Source: Alnus glutinosa (taxonomy: Eukaryota > Streptophyta > Magnoliopsida > Fagales > Betulaceae). Taken from it: a DNA stretch of 64,000 bases. The notes below the pieces were generated by a model. That model was not told the origin of the DNA and did no database searches. It saw only the letters and a list, made by a program, of their open reading frames with translations. Positions within the stretch are counted from its first letter, which is position 1, and each line of letters begins with the position of its first letter. The stretch is from the NCBI RefSeq assembly GCF_958979055.1, contig NC_084888.1, positions 2,870,001-2,934,000 of the forward strand, read 5' to 3'. Shown here piece after piece: positions 11,144 to 20,861 of the stretch. The translations under genes and the position numbers were made by a program.

Positions 11144-14100
11144 ATGGTCATAACCCATTTGAAGGAATTTTCCCCTGAAATCGGTCATCTCCGACCCAAG
11201 AGGAATTTCCCCAGTGTTGCATCTCAACCCAGGCCCTCCAAGACGCAGACAACAACGGGTCCAATTACCAGATCACAGACAAAGGTAAATTTCATCTTCT
11301 TCGTTTATGTCTCGATTGGTGTATATTGTGGTCTGTTTTTTTAGTCTGTTTCCTAATATTGTGGTCTGTTTTTTTGGTTTTAATTGTCATTGATGGGCAT
11401 GTGTTTGAACCTGTGTATGGCTGCTGGGAAATGGTTGAACTTTTAGAACTATTATGCAGGAAAAAAATCATGATTTCAATCTCTTACAAAGTCATATTTT
11501 CATTCATACCAAATATAAAACATTCTGACACTAGCTTGTTGCTTTATTGGCAACTATCAAGTTTTCAGAAATCATGTTTTACACAAAATGTGCCCTGAAT
11601 ACCTATAAGTTAGAAGCCTTTGCACACATGAATATCGAGTAAACAAGAATCCCATATAATTGTAGATCAAGGCCTCTTTCACCCTAGTGTAGCTGACACT
11701 TTCTGTACACGGACCAATGCGTGAGTAATGAAGGAAGCTTATGGGGCTTTAAGCAAAACTACCACAGCTTCCATTTGTGCTTCCTTCATTACTCAAGTGT
11801 TTGCATAAAGCCCCCCATAAGCTTCATATCTCCACTAAGGACAGATGTAGTGTACTTGTGCACATCAAAACATATGTGAAGGAAACCCAAAATAATTCAT
11901 TAGGGATCAGGAAAAGGGCCAAAAAATGTACACTATATCCAACATCTTTATGCCATTGTTGTAACGTTATTTCAATATTTTTCATGTTTAACCTTTTCAT
12001 ACCTGACATATACTGATTGATAACCAGCTTCATTTCAGTGCGGCCTGAACCCATTGTTGATTACCTCTTTCAGATTCCTGCAGCCTAGGACTTCCATTCC
12101 CTCAAAAACTTGATATCCTAAAGATTTCTCAACTGATTTTGGAACAATACATTGTTTGTACCCCAGTTTTGCCACTGTGCCTACTCTTTTCTCGATTCTA
12201 GGTACCTAAGATATTGAAATGAAAATGTTTAAAGAATCAAAAATCCCGTCTAAGCAAGAAAGAATAAACAAACAAGGAAAAAATTATAACACAGACATAT
12301 GTTAGGTGCAAAGCTAGCAAATTTCTTATATTGTCATGCACAAGGCAGAATTATTTGCTTTAGTTAAAGTATGAAGAACTAACATGAGGTCAACGTGTAA
12401 ACTTTGATTTCACATCTTTCAAAGGAATTCTAAACATCAATCAACAATGTTCTATAATGTTTCACAAAGGTACAATGTCCATGCTGGGAATTAGATCCTG
12501 CCTAGCTCCAGGCTCACAAATATTAGAAAGCTTCCTTGGGCTTTGCCCAACTTACTCAACTAAGATTTTTGTTAAGAGGTTTGTATGAAAAATATTAGAG
12601 AGAAAGAGGAGGTTTATTCTTCATACGTAGCCTACCTCACAATATTATTATATAGGTTTTGAGAAATATAACAATGACTAAAATACTCCCAAACCCTAAT
12701 ACACTCTTCTAACACTCACCCTCAAGCTAGAGCATAAATATCATATAAACCAAGTTTGAAACAAAATTCCACTCCCCCCTCTTGATGACCAAGAAAGTAA
12801 AAAAGTAAAAAAGTTGCCCACTCTAATTGTTCTCTGAGTGAATTTTTTTGCGTCTGAGTTGTTTATTATAATTTTTTTTTTTTTTTTGCTAAAAGCAAAA
12901 TGCAGTCCTAAAGATTATTACCAAACGAGCCTGTCACATTTTCTTTGCCTTCTTGTCTCTTGTATAAGGCTTTCTTTGTTTTTTTGGTTATTTTTTACTA
13001 GGGTACTCTTTACTCTTTAGTCTTTAGCCCTTACAAATTTGTCTCTTTATCAACCTCGTGCCCTGTTCAATTTCCTGAACCGAAATACCATGTGCATTTC
13101 TTAATTTCCTGGAAGTGTATACGTACAGTTTCCAAGTCAAACGATTTTATGGGAAAGCATTACAGATTTACAGTAAATAAGGACAAGTCAATTAGAACAG
13201 AGTGCTAATGACAAGTCAATTATGCACACTACTACAGTTGAATTATGCAAACTACAGTTGCAGAAATCCTTTCAAATCATGATTGTTGTTTGTTAATCCA
13301 CCCTTTTTTTTTCTACTAAAAAATCAAAACATTAACAAATTAGTTTCAACACAACATACTCGCACCAAAAAAAAAAATTGCCTATCATTTATCTTTATAT
13401 CATTTATGTTGGGAATCGAACCTTATACGTAGTCCAATTCCTTAGTTGAGTACCAAGAGGCAGAGATGTTCATTACAATCTTAGACTGGTCAAAATATCA
13501 TTAACTTTTATGTTCAATGCTAATTAAAATTGTGATTCACTTTCGTACCATAATTTTGTCAATGTCCACTGCAGCACGAACCATACTATTTGCGCACACG
13601 ACAGACGAACCGAAAGGTATGTATATCTTTTTATATCTTCGCCTCTACTGCAATTTCCTATATTCATGCTAGAACATATTTTTTATAATTTTCCTACATT
13701 TGTTCTAACCACGTCCTTAAATAGATGTCATTTTCATCAACCCCCCGGAAGTCTCCAAGAAAACACCCTTCACCATCCCCGTCCTCTTTTGGGGTGCATT
13801 TGCCGCCCCCCAAAGCGGTATGGACCCCCGACACTGAGTTAGCTTTAGTGTACTCCCTCGTAGATCTAACCACAAGAGGAATTTTCCCGCCTTATGCGAG
13901 GCATTTGGCCACAATTACTGATCATTTTAATAATGCTATTCAAGTGGAAGGGTTCCATTACACCCAGAAGCAAGTTGGCAAGAAGATAGAAAAATTCAGG
14001 AGTGATTGGAAGGATTTCAGCGAACTCCTCGATGGTAGCGTAGTCACCGGAGAGGGTTGGGACGATGTGAAGAATACATTGTCATTACATGCACATCAAT

Positions 14101-14902
14101 GGGAACAACTGAAGACGGTAACTCTCTCAATTGACAGTATATAATTACCATTAGTAGAGATAATGAAATCTACAATTTCTCGATTTTGTATATAAAACTT
14201 ATCATTATTTGCAATTTCTGCAATTTGAATATTACCTTGTCAATTTCACAACTGCACTTAACATTATTTGACAACCTCAGTCACCATGTTGTGCAGACAT
14301 TCGGGCCTCAAAAATATTACAGATTCAAGAAGGGTGGACCCCCGAACTACGCGAAATTGAATGACCTCTTCACAGGGACGCGAGCTACAGGGCAGTTTAG
14401 ACATGCCAGCACAATGGACTTGCCAAACGATGACAATGTCGCCGTGTTCGACCTCAATACTGTATCACCAGCAGTAATTGACCTCACTGAGCCACAACGG
14501 CCTCCACCGCGCATTCACAAGAACAAAGGTAAAAGGGTTGCATCCCCGACAAGCAACTCACCAAGGTCGAGCAAGCGGGGGTCCAGAGGTGAGGAGGTGA
14601 TGGTAGGTCTGACCAACACTTTCTATGAGATTCGGGACCAGTTGCAGAGTACCATGATCAAAAGCTCGACAGCCAGTTCCGTGGGCAATGTTTGCCCCGA
14701 CACCGGTCGTCCTCGAGATTGGTTAATTGAGGCAATGACGCAAATTAACGATCTATCCGGTCAGATGGGGTTGTCTACAAATGCAATTCTTAGAGCGTCT
14801 ACCGCCTTGAAGGGGACTCATGAGGCGAAGTTGTTCATGTGCATGTCACCTGCAGTTCAGAGAGCCCACCTAATGAGTTTCGTTTTACCTGGCGATAATT
14901 AG
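11144..14902 (+). CDS. Harbinger ORF1: Myb/SANT-like DNA-binding protein, 393 aa
   Basis: Four exons: 11144-11284, 13575-13616, 13725-14117 and 14297-14902, all in phase 0 with GT..AG introns. The first ATG follows in-frame non-ATG codons. Residues about 93-215 match the plant Myb/SANT-like (L10-interacting MYB, Myb_DNA-bind_3) pattern: AVWTPDTELALVYSL, then QKQVGKKIEKFRSDWKDFSELL, then EGWDD, then HQWEQLK and FRFKKGG-type residues running into LNDLF. The N-terminus is basic and Ser/Pro-rich (PRKSPRKHPSPSPSS), likely disordered. The C-terminal half has a basic patch (KNKGKRVASP) that could be a nuclear signal. In PIF/Harbinger elements the ORF1 protein binds DNA and helps bring the nuclease to the transposon ends in the nucleus. 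The first two small exons are the least certain, though both keep the frame. Confidence 0.8.
11723..11824. repeat. Two interleaved inverted repeats (A-B-A'-B')
   Basis: Arm A gagtaatgaaggaagc (11723-11738) is complemented at 11779-11794. Arm B, aagcttatggggctttaagc and following bases (11735-11760), is complemented with a few mismatches at 11796-11824. Because the arms alternate, the transcript could form one hairpin or the other, or a pseudoknot-like fold. It lies in ORF1 intron 1. Confidence 0.65.
12540..13560. other. Intron 1 of ORF1, repeat-derived filler
   Basis: No coding chain. The phrase caccctcaagctagagcat near 12,716 resembles text often found next to plant Ty1/copia elements, so an old retroelement scrap may lie at 12,540-12,780. 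Near 13,405-13,460 the minus strand has a tRNA-like box B (ggttcgattcccaa), suggestive of a degraded SINE but without clear ends. Confidence 0.25.
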
Positions 14903-15161
14903 TATAATTGACTATGTTTATGTGGGGAGGGCACCAGACTTCGAATATTTATGACTTCTTTATGCACGGACTTCGTATATTTATGTTATTATTTATGCAC
15001 GGACTTCGTATATTTATGCTTTTATTTATGCACTTACTTATGAATGTTTGCGTAGAGGATATTTAAATTATGAATTTGTAGTGTAATGATGAGTATGTTC
15101 ATCGTACTCAATTTTTGGACCTTTGATGCAGGTGGTATAATTCAATATAATAGTACTCAAC

Positions 15162-16694
15162 ATGGATGGCAGTGGAACGTCCGGTATTAACTCAGACTAT
15201 GAAAACTGGGGTGATACCCCTGACGACCCCCAATATTGTGCCACTGAGGTACCTTACAATGAGTATGACGAGGAAACTAACACGGACCCGGACTATGCTG
15301 AAATCTTGAATCTTTTCGAGAGTCTATTTAGGGTGATTGAAGAACTTCACTTCAACATGCAACAAGCTTCTCGAATTGTGCGAATTCCGCAACGCACATC
15401 CCCTTTGACGGGTCATATGTGGATCTATTGGGTCCTGACGAACCCCAACCGTACTACATGCTACGAGCGCTTCCGGATGTATCCCTGTACCTTCATGAAG
15501 CTATGCAGCACATTAAAAAATAATGGCTATCTAGGGAATAGCCGATATGTTAAGATCACTGAGAAAGTAGCAGCATTTCTCTTAGTTGTTTGTCAAGCGC
15601 ACTCACAGAGGAGTGTGGCCGACAGGCTGCAAAGATCGACTCACACCATAAGCACATACGTTGGTCAAGTATGCAAAGCCTTATGTAGATTGGGCAATAC
15701 GTTGATACAGCCGTGTGCCACCGAGATGCCTCACCCATACGTTGCCCGTGACAGGCGATACTACCCCTGGTTTAAGGTGCGCAACCTTCTTAATACTCTT
15801 GATAAGTATTACATTTTATTTGCTGCAATTGCTATTTCTCATCTATATAGTTTTATTTAATTTCAGGACTGCATAGGTGCCATTGATGGCACACATATAA
15901 TGGCCTGCGTAACCAAGCACAACGTGGTGCCATTTATCGGTCGCAAAAAAACCCCGACACAGAATGTTATGTGCGTGACGGACTTTGACCTTTGCTTCAC
16001 GTTCGTTTGTAGTGGGTGGGAGGGCAGTGCGCACGATTCACGAATTTTCACATCCACTATCAACGATCCCGTGATGCGCTTCCCAACACCGGCCGAAGGT
16101 ACTATGAAATCAATCTTTTGTTGTTTGTCCAAATTCAATTCTAATGTATTCTTTATATAATGGAATACTCAGTTATATACATTTAACTGTGTAGGATTTT
16201 ATTATTTGGTGGATTCTGGATATGCTTGTTCTAAGGGGTTCTTGCCCCCGTACCGCAACGAACGATACCACCTACAAAACTTTCGAGGCGGTGGAGCCCA
16301 ACATCGGAGGAAGGAAGAGTTGTTTAACCATAGACACTCTTCACTACGATCGGTGGTGGAACGAACTTTTGGGATCTGGAAGAATCGATTTAAGATTTTA
16401 GAAAATATGCCACCATACGAAATCCCAGCACAACGTTTAATGGTGATTGCATGTTGCACTGTCCATAACTTCATCCGTAAGGATTGTGCAGACATTGATC
16501 CATTATTTAGTTCCGCTCTGCAGGAGATGTACGGTGAATCTTGGATCGATGTATCGCAACGGCCTCTTATGCCAGGTGTATCGTACGTATCACCTGGACA
16601 ACGACCTGATCAATCCGAGGCAGGCACAAGGTTCATGGGGATGTATCGGAATTCAATGTGTTATGATATGTGGCGCGCGGTTCATGGCGAGTAA
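15162..16694 (+). CDS. PIF/Harbinger transposase (HARBI1-like DDE nuclease), 448 aa
   Basis: Exons 15162-15776, 15867-16098 and 16195-16694. The joins are phase 0 and then phase 1 (g|ga, Gly283). Catalytic residues stand in their expected blocks: Asp212 in DCIGAIDGTHI, Asp289 in YYLVDSGYA and Glu338 in SVVERTFGIWKNRF. This is the DDE_Tnp_4 pattern, and its length fits plant PIF-like transposases. Residues about 131-174 (KVAAFLLVVCQ .. RSVADRLQRS) form the helix-turn-helix-like segment found before the nuclease core. The C-terminus ends in the usual SxGxRPDQS..R..MA/W-like tail. Together with ORF1 it should cut and paste the element in the nucleus. There are no stops or frameshifts, so it looks functional. 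It starts 260 bp after ORF1 in the same direction and probably has its own promoter. Confidence 0.93.
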
Positions 16695-17667
16695 ACCGTA
16701 GCTAATTTTTAGAGGGTTGTATTGAATGATGTGAGCTACTACTCTTTGTTTTTTGTAGTGAGCATTGTTTAAAATTTGTTGTTGAACCGGTTAATTAGGT
16801 TGTTGAACCGGTCAAAAAAGTTGATCTAAAATTAGCTACATTGCTGGGACTATATTCAGCTCTTTCAAGGAAGTTTAATTTATATTTTTAGTTTAATTCT
16901 TTTTAGTTTAATTTATATGTTTCTCTTATCTTTATTTTTTTCATCAATTATAATCTTAGAATTCTATCATTCCTACATTTTTTGATATTTTATATGTTAT
17001 ACTTATCATTAGGTGCTGTTGGTAATTAACTGGTCGCTGGTGGACCAACACTGTACATCGAGCATACATTAACAGTTACAAGACGAACCCTTTGTGAAAA
17101 ACAGATGAAAACTGACACTGGCAGTCAATGATTTATAGAAGTTGATGATTATGAAATGTTAAAACCAATATCAATTCTTATATTCTGCAAGTGCTTCTTT
17201 TGACCCCGTTGGAAGTTAGGAACTGATGAAGATGGTTCTTCGGACTCACATAAACAGATGGAATTTTCACCGTTTTAGCCTTGTGCTTTCCTAATCTCAA
17301 AGTAGAAATATATGGATTCTGATAGGCTTCAACAACGGTTGGCAGATGGGTCCACAAGACCATATAGAATAGACAAGTAACCTAGCAAAGCTTGGAACTT
17401 TGACTCAATGCAAACAAGCCCATATAGTTATATAAATAAGATGAAAAAGAATACAGAAAACACCAATTGCCTATCACACAGCTCCAGATCATCTCACATA
17501 TTTCAAAGCAAAAACAGAGAAGCAAAAGAAGAAGAAACAGGAAGATCAGATTCTGTTTCTTCTGAGATTCTCAATATTTACATCTAATGTAAACAGGCAC
17601 ATAAAAGTAACCACCGCATAACACAAAAGTCCTAAGTACACGGTACGAATAATCTGTTCCCATTAGC
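16695..17667. other. Convergent intergenic gap inside the Harbinger element
   Basis: Separates the 3' ends of the transposase (+) and GRF (-) genes. AT-rich with no coding chain. It has a short inverted pair near 17,028-17,050 (gttggt .. accaac) and a doubled gttgaaccggt motif near 16,782-16,812. Confidence 0.45.
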
Positions 17668-18168
17668 TCATTCTAACATCAAGGATGAGCGACCTCTGGA
17701 ACCACTATAACCAATACAATAGAAGACTAACAACAAAATGAGTAGTAATGCCGTAGCCCGGAAAGAAGTAATGCTTTTTCGACCAAACCCTAACTCCCGC
17801 CGAATGGCGTCGTAATGGGCCTTACATTTTGCTTCAACAAGGTCATCAACTCCGTTATGAAAAGCATTCATTCTCTTCTCCAGTTCGTCAACACGTTCCA
17901 TCAAGATCTTCTCGGTAGCGGACATATTATCAGACCACGCAAAATAATCACAATCACCGATTTTCTGCATGCAAGCATAATAAGTAAAAAGGTCCTACAA
18001 CATTTACGATGAATAATATACTACAATCTTATAGGAAATTACCTTGTAATGTATACATCCGTACCACTTTCTACCCGGGTTTTTCGACGTCCTAGAGTGC
18101 CTCAGCTGTGCTGGAACTCCACAATGACACAGTGGCGGACCACTGGACACGTCACTGGCCGTAGACAT
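17668..18168 (-). CDS. GRF-type zinc-finger protein with a C-terminal membrane segment, 140 aa
   Basis: Minus-strand exons 18168-18043 (ATG to AAG|gtaatt) and 17964-17668 (gcag|AAA..), joined in phase 0. The zf-GRF signature is complete across the splice: Cys14-x-Cys16-Gly, NPGRKWYGC with Cys38, then GDCDYFAW with Cys47 and Trp52. Residues about 55-100 are rich in charged heptads (EKILMERVDELEKRMNAF) and may form a coiled coil. Residues about 111-127 (ATALLLILLLVFYCIGY) are a single membrane helix near the C-terminus, followed by a short basic tail. The layout resembles small plant proteins such as uncharacterised At4g04775. GRF fingers in other proteins bind single-stranded nucleic acid; the role here is unknown. 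The gene points towards the transposase and lies wholly between the TIRs, so it is carried by the transposon. Confidence 0.85.
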
Positions 18169-18257
18169 TTACTATCCCTAAATTGTATATAACATTAACA
18201 ATTCTCAAAGACAAATATGTATCTTCCACCGGCAGTGACGTGTCAATCGAAAACAAT

Positions 18258-18329
18258 AAGGAAAAGCCAAATCTGTGGGTCACACTACCAGAAGAAATCA
18301 AAAAGAAAAACGAGAGAAAAGTCACCCCT
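18258..18329. repeat. Direct repeat, copy 1 (about 70 bp)
   Basis: Begins aggaaaagccaaatctgtgg and continues gtcacactaccagaagaaat through a GA-rich stretch. Copy 2 lies at 19,916-19,982 in the same orientation with few differences. The pair brackets about 1.6 kb of repeat-rich DNA and probably reflects duplication of the GRF leader/intron. Confidence 0.8.
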
Positions 18330-18450
18330 TAATTTGGAACTCATCGACAGTACCCAACAACACTCACCAATTGAAACCCATAAGCTCATAAGATTTCAAA
18401 ATCTCAGAAGCTCAAACAACACGGCCATAGTAATAACTTTTTTTTTTTTT

Positions 18451-18905
18451 CTACATTTAGGGTTCAAAATAAAATTTAGAGAAACTGTTGCTAATATTCT
18501 TATATTTATTGCTTGAATTGCTAACCATCTGAACTGTAAATGAGTGGATTCGGTTGGGGTGTTATTTCTCTTTCTCTTTTACTTTTTCTTTTTTTTCTTT
18601 TTTTCTACATTTAGGGTTTAAAATAAAATTTATAAAAACTGTTGCTAATAATCTTATATTTATTGCTTGAATTCTAACCATCCAAACCGTAAATGAGTAG
18701 ATCCGGGTGGGGTGTTATTTCTCTTTTTCTCTTTTACCTTTTCTTCTTCTTCTTCTACATTTAGGGCTTAAAATAAAATTTAGAGAAATTATTGCTAATA
18801 ATCTTATATTTATTGCTTGAATTGCTAACCATCCAACCCGTGAATGAGTGGATCCGGGTGAGGGTGTTATTTATCTCTTTCTCTTTTACTCTTTATTTAT
18901 TTTTT
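18451..18905. repeat. Three-copy minisatellite, period about 152 bp
   Basis: Copies start at 18,451, 18,605 and 18,755, each with ctacatttagggYtYaaaat, a ttgctaataRtcttatattt block, a gaRtggatYcgg box and a pyrimidine-rich end. The three copies are closely alike. It lies in the probable upstream intron/leader of the GRF gene, within the Harbinger element. Confidence 0.85.
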
Positions 18906-19915
18906 TATTTTTTTTGGGAGGTAATCTTTGTAATCAATGATTTCTCTTTTGAATGTGTTTCTGCCTCCCCCCTTTTGTTGTCTATGTTTTTTCCTTTGAC
19001 TGTCTTTTTAATGAGTAGCTTAAACCAGTTTATCTTTACACTGTTGGCATCAAATCTGCCCCCGTGATTGAACAGGGAAAAAAAAGAAAGATATATGTTT
19101 AGCTTAGGATGATTGTATGTATAAAAAAATTAACCTGTTTAAATTGATAGAGAAGTGAGTTTAAAATGGTTTGATCATTGATATACAAATAGGCCAGGGT
19201 TCAATAAATTTTAATTAAAATAAAAAATTCACATCAGTTATGTGATTTATTATGCAATCCAAAATTCATTCTTTTATAAAATTTCAAACATGCATGAAAA
19301 CTATAATTTTGGACATATTAAGATAAGATAGCTCTTAATCTTCGATTATCTTGATATTTTACAAATATGACCAATTATATATAGATTCGACAAAAGTAAT
19401 AACTTGTATTACTCAAACCTAACATAGACATGTACTGATGATTATCCTTAAATGTGTCTTTTTGTATATTATAAATTTCTTTAAAGTATGGATACTTTAA
19501 TAGATATGCATAAAAGTAACTTTGTAAGTGTGTGAGTGATGAAAATTTTGTTATATTATTTCACAAAGCAAACCACATGCCACGTTGAAATTAGGATATA
19601 TGCATAGGATGAGGGACAAAACTATGCAGGTTAAAAATATTGATAAAACTTCACACAATCTGGGAATGAAAAGGAAATGAAGGAAAACTTGGAATAATGG
19701 TTTGATCATTGATTTAACCAAAACTAGACTTCAAGAAATCTAAGTCTTACAAAGAACTCGCACCTAAACGGCCATCACCCGAAAACCCACTCTGATTCGG
19801 CCAAGAACAACAAAGACAGCCAACCAAAAAAAAAAAATCATACCCATTCTGATTCACCAACAAAAATCCAAATCTGAAAACCATTTTTAGAAATAAGATG
19901 TTTTTTAAAAATAAG

Positions 19916-19982
19916 AAAAAGCCAAATCTGTGGGTCACACTACCAGAAGAAATCAAAAGGAAAAAAAGAGAGAAAAGTTACC
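19916..19982. repeat. Direct repeat, copy 2 (about 70 bp)
   Basis: Same text as 18,258-18,329. On the minus strand its inner edge reads CTACAAAG|gtaactttt, a good splice donor. It could mark the end of a 5' leader exon of the GRF gene that starts inside the right TIR. No transcript evidence is available. Confidence 0.7.
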
Positions 19983-20064
19983 TTTGTAGCCGGTGGTAGC
20001 GTTCGGTGGTGGCGTTGCTGGGTCCGGTTGGCCGTCGGTGGCGTCAGTGGTTGCCGGTGGCCGC

Positions 20065-20453
20065 GGGGTCTCCTTGAAAGTGGAAGGATTTCTGCCCAAG
20101 TTGCACAGGTTCAGGTGGCTGAAAATGGAAGAGGAAAGAAGATGAAGGTGGATGATTTCTTCTGGAGAAAGACGAAGAAGGTTCAAATCTGGAGAAAGAC
20201 GAACCCATCCGGAATGCTGGTGTGGGGATGCTATGGAGATGGAGGGCAAATTGGTCTTTTGGACACACCTGTACAAGGCAGCGTTGGATTGGACAAGTCT
20301 TCAAGAAAAGCTGGATGAAGTGATGAAAATTGCAGGGGCTTTTAAAATTTGGGGTCCTTTGGTCATTTGCCTTGTCCTTTGGTAAGCTGGGTGTGGGCCC
20401 GGGGGTGGGGGGAAATTTTGGGGGGAGAGGGAAGGTGGGAATCAAACAAGGCC
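20065..20453 (-). repeat. Right terminal inverted repeat of the Harbinger element, 389 bp
   Basis: Complement of the left repeat at 10,396-10,784, equal in length and gap-free. It ends ..AATCAAACAAGGCC and is followed by host DNA acgtgag. It is positioned to serve as promoter for the minus-strand GRF gene, mirroring the left repeat's place ahead of ORF1. Confidence 0.9.
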
Positions 20454-20658
20454 ACGTGAGTTGAGTTTCACCTCTATCTGTGTGGCACAAAGTTAGAAAA
20501 CCAATTCCGCAATGTAGCAGATAATCACATGGATGTGATTGCAGCCGTCTGATCTGGAAGAGAAATATCTTAAGGCGTGGGGAGTAGGAGGCACTGTAAG
20601 GCCTATCTGTGTTCCGTCTACACGCGCGCACAGGTAAGTGCGTTTCTTATTGTTGCAA

Positions 20659-20710
20659 GTCCCACACCGGGAAGAAGCAAGAAAGTCATTACAAAGAACT
20701 AGTATAAGTA
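20659..20710 (+). promoter_or_regulatory. snRNA promoter: USE plus TATA box of the U5 gene
   Basis: GTCCCACACCG (20,659-20,669) matches the plant upstream sequence element RTCCCACATCG at ten of eleven positions. TATAAGTA (20,703-20,710) lies 33 bp further on. A USE-TATA spacing of 33-34 bp is the plant arrangement for RNA polymerase II snRNA genes (U1, U2, U4, U5), and the predicted RNA start is about 26 bp beyond the TATA box. Confidence 0.85.
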
Positions 20711-20736
20711 GGGAAATGAGCCCCTCTCACAAACCA

Positions 20737-20861
20737 CGCAGCCGCGCGGTGAGCACAAAGCGAACTATTCTTTCGCCTTTTACTAAAGAATACCGTGTGC
20801 GCGCCGCAAACAGCGGCATACGCCAATTTTTGAAGGAGTTCCCCTTGCAAAGAGGAGCTCC
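20737..20861 (+). ncRNA. U5: U5 spliceosomal snRNA
   Basis: The hallmark loop I, CGCCUUUUACUA, stands at 20,774-20,785 on a perfect upper stem: tattcttt (20,766-20,773) pairs with aaagaata (20,785-20,792). Relative to the common U5 stem (aaatcttt / aaagattt), bases on both sides have changed together, which preserves pairing and argues for a functional gene. The lower stem is unusually GC-rich (GCGCGG..GCAC against GTGTGCGCGC). The Sm site AATTTTTG is at 20,825-20,832. The 3' hairpin is ggagttcccctt / aagaggagctcc (20,835-20,861). The distance from predicted start to loop, about 33 nt, agrees with other U5 RNAs. The exact 5' end is inferred from the promoter. U5 is the core snRNA that aligns exons during splicing. 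Confidence 0.92.

Larger units (their letters stand above)
10396..20453 (+). mobile_element. PIF/Harbinger-type DNA transposon, 10,058 bp, three genes, apparently intact
   Basis: The ends are a 389-bp inverted repeat starting GGCCTTGTTTGATTCCC, a start typical of PIF/Harbinger/Tourist ends. Inside are a Myb/SANT-like ORF1 (11,144-14,902, +), a DDE_Tnp_4 transposase (15,162-16,694, +) and a convergent GRF zinc-finger gene (17,668-18,168, -). All three have clean splice sites and uninterrupted frames. ORF1 plus DDE nuclease is the known two-protein Harbinger machinery, so the element may be autonomous. The family creates a 3-bp TWA target duplication; here the outer three bases are TTC on the left and ACG on the right, so no duplication is visible. 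The true border could be slightly different, or a flank may have changed after insertion. Length is well above the usual 3-6 kb, owing to a 2.3-kb first intron and the 18-20 kb repeat region. The three TIR differences indicate a recent arrival. Confidence 0.8.

Noticed and set aside
13405-13460. Possible minus-strand SINE with tRNA-like box B (ggttcgattcccaa)
   Set aside because: Box A is poor, and no poly-A end or target duplication was found.
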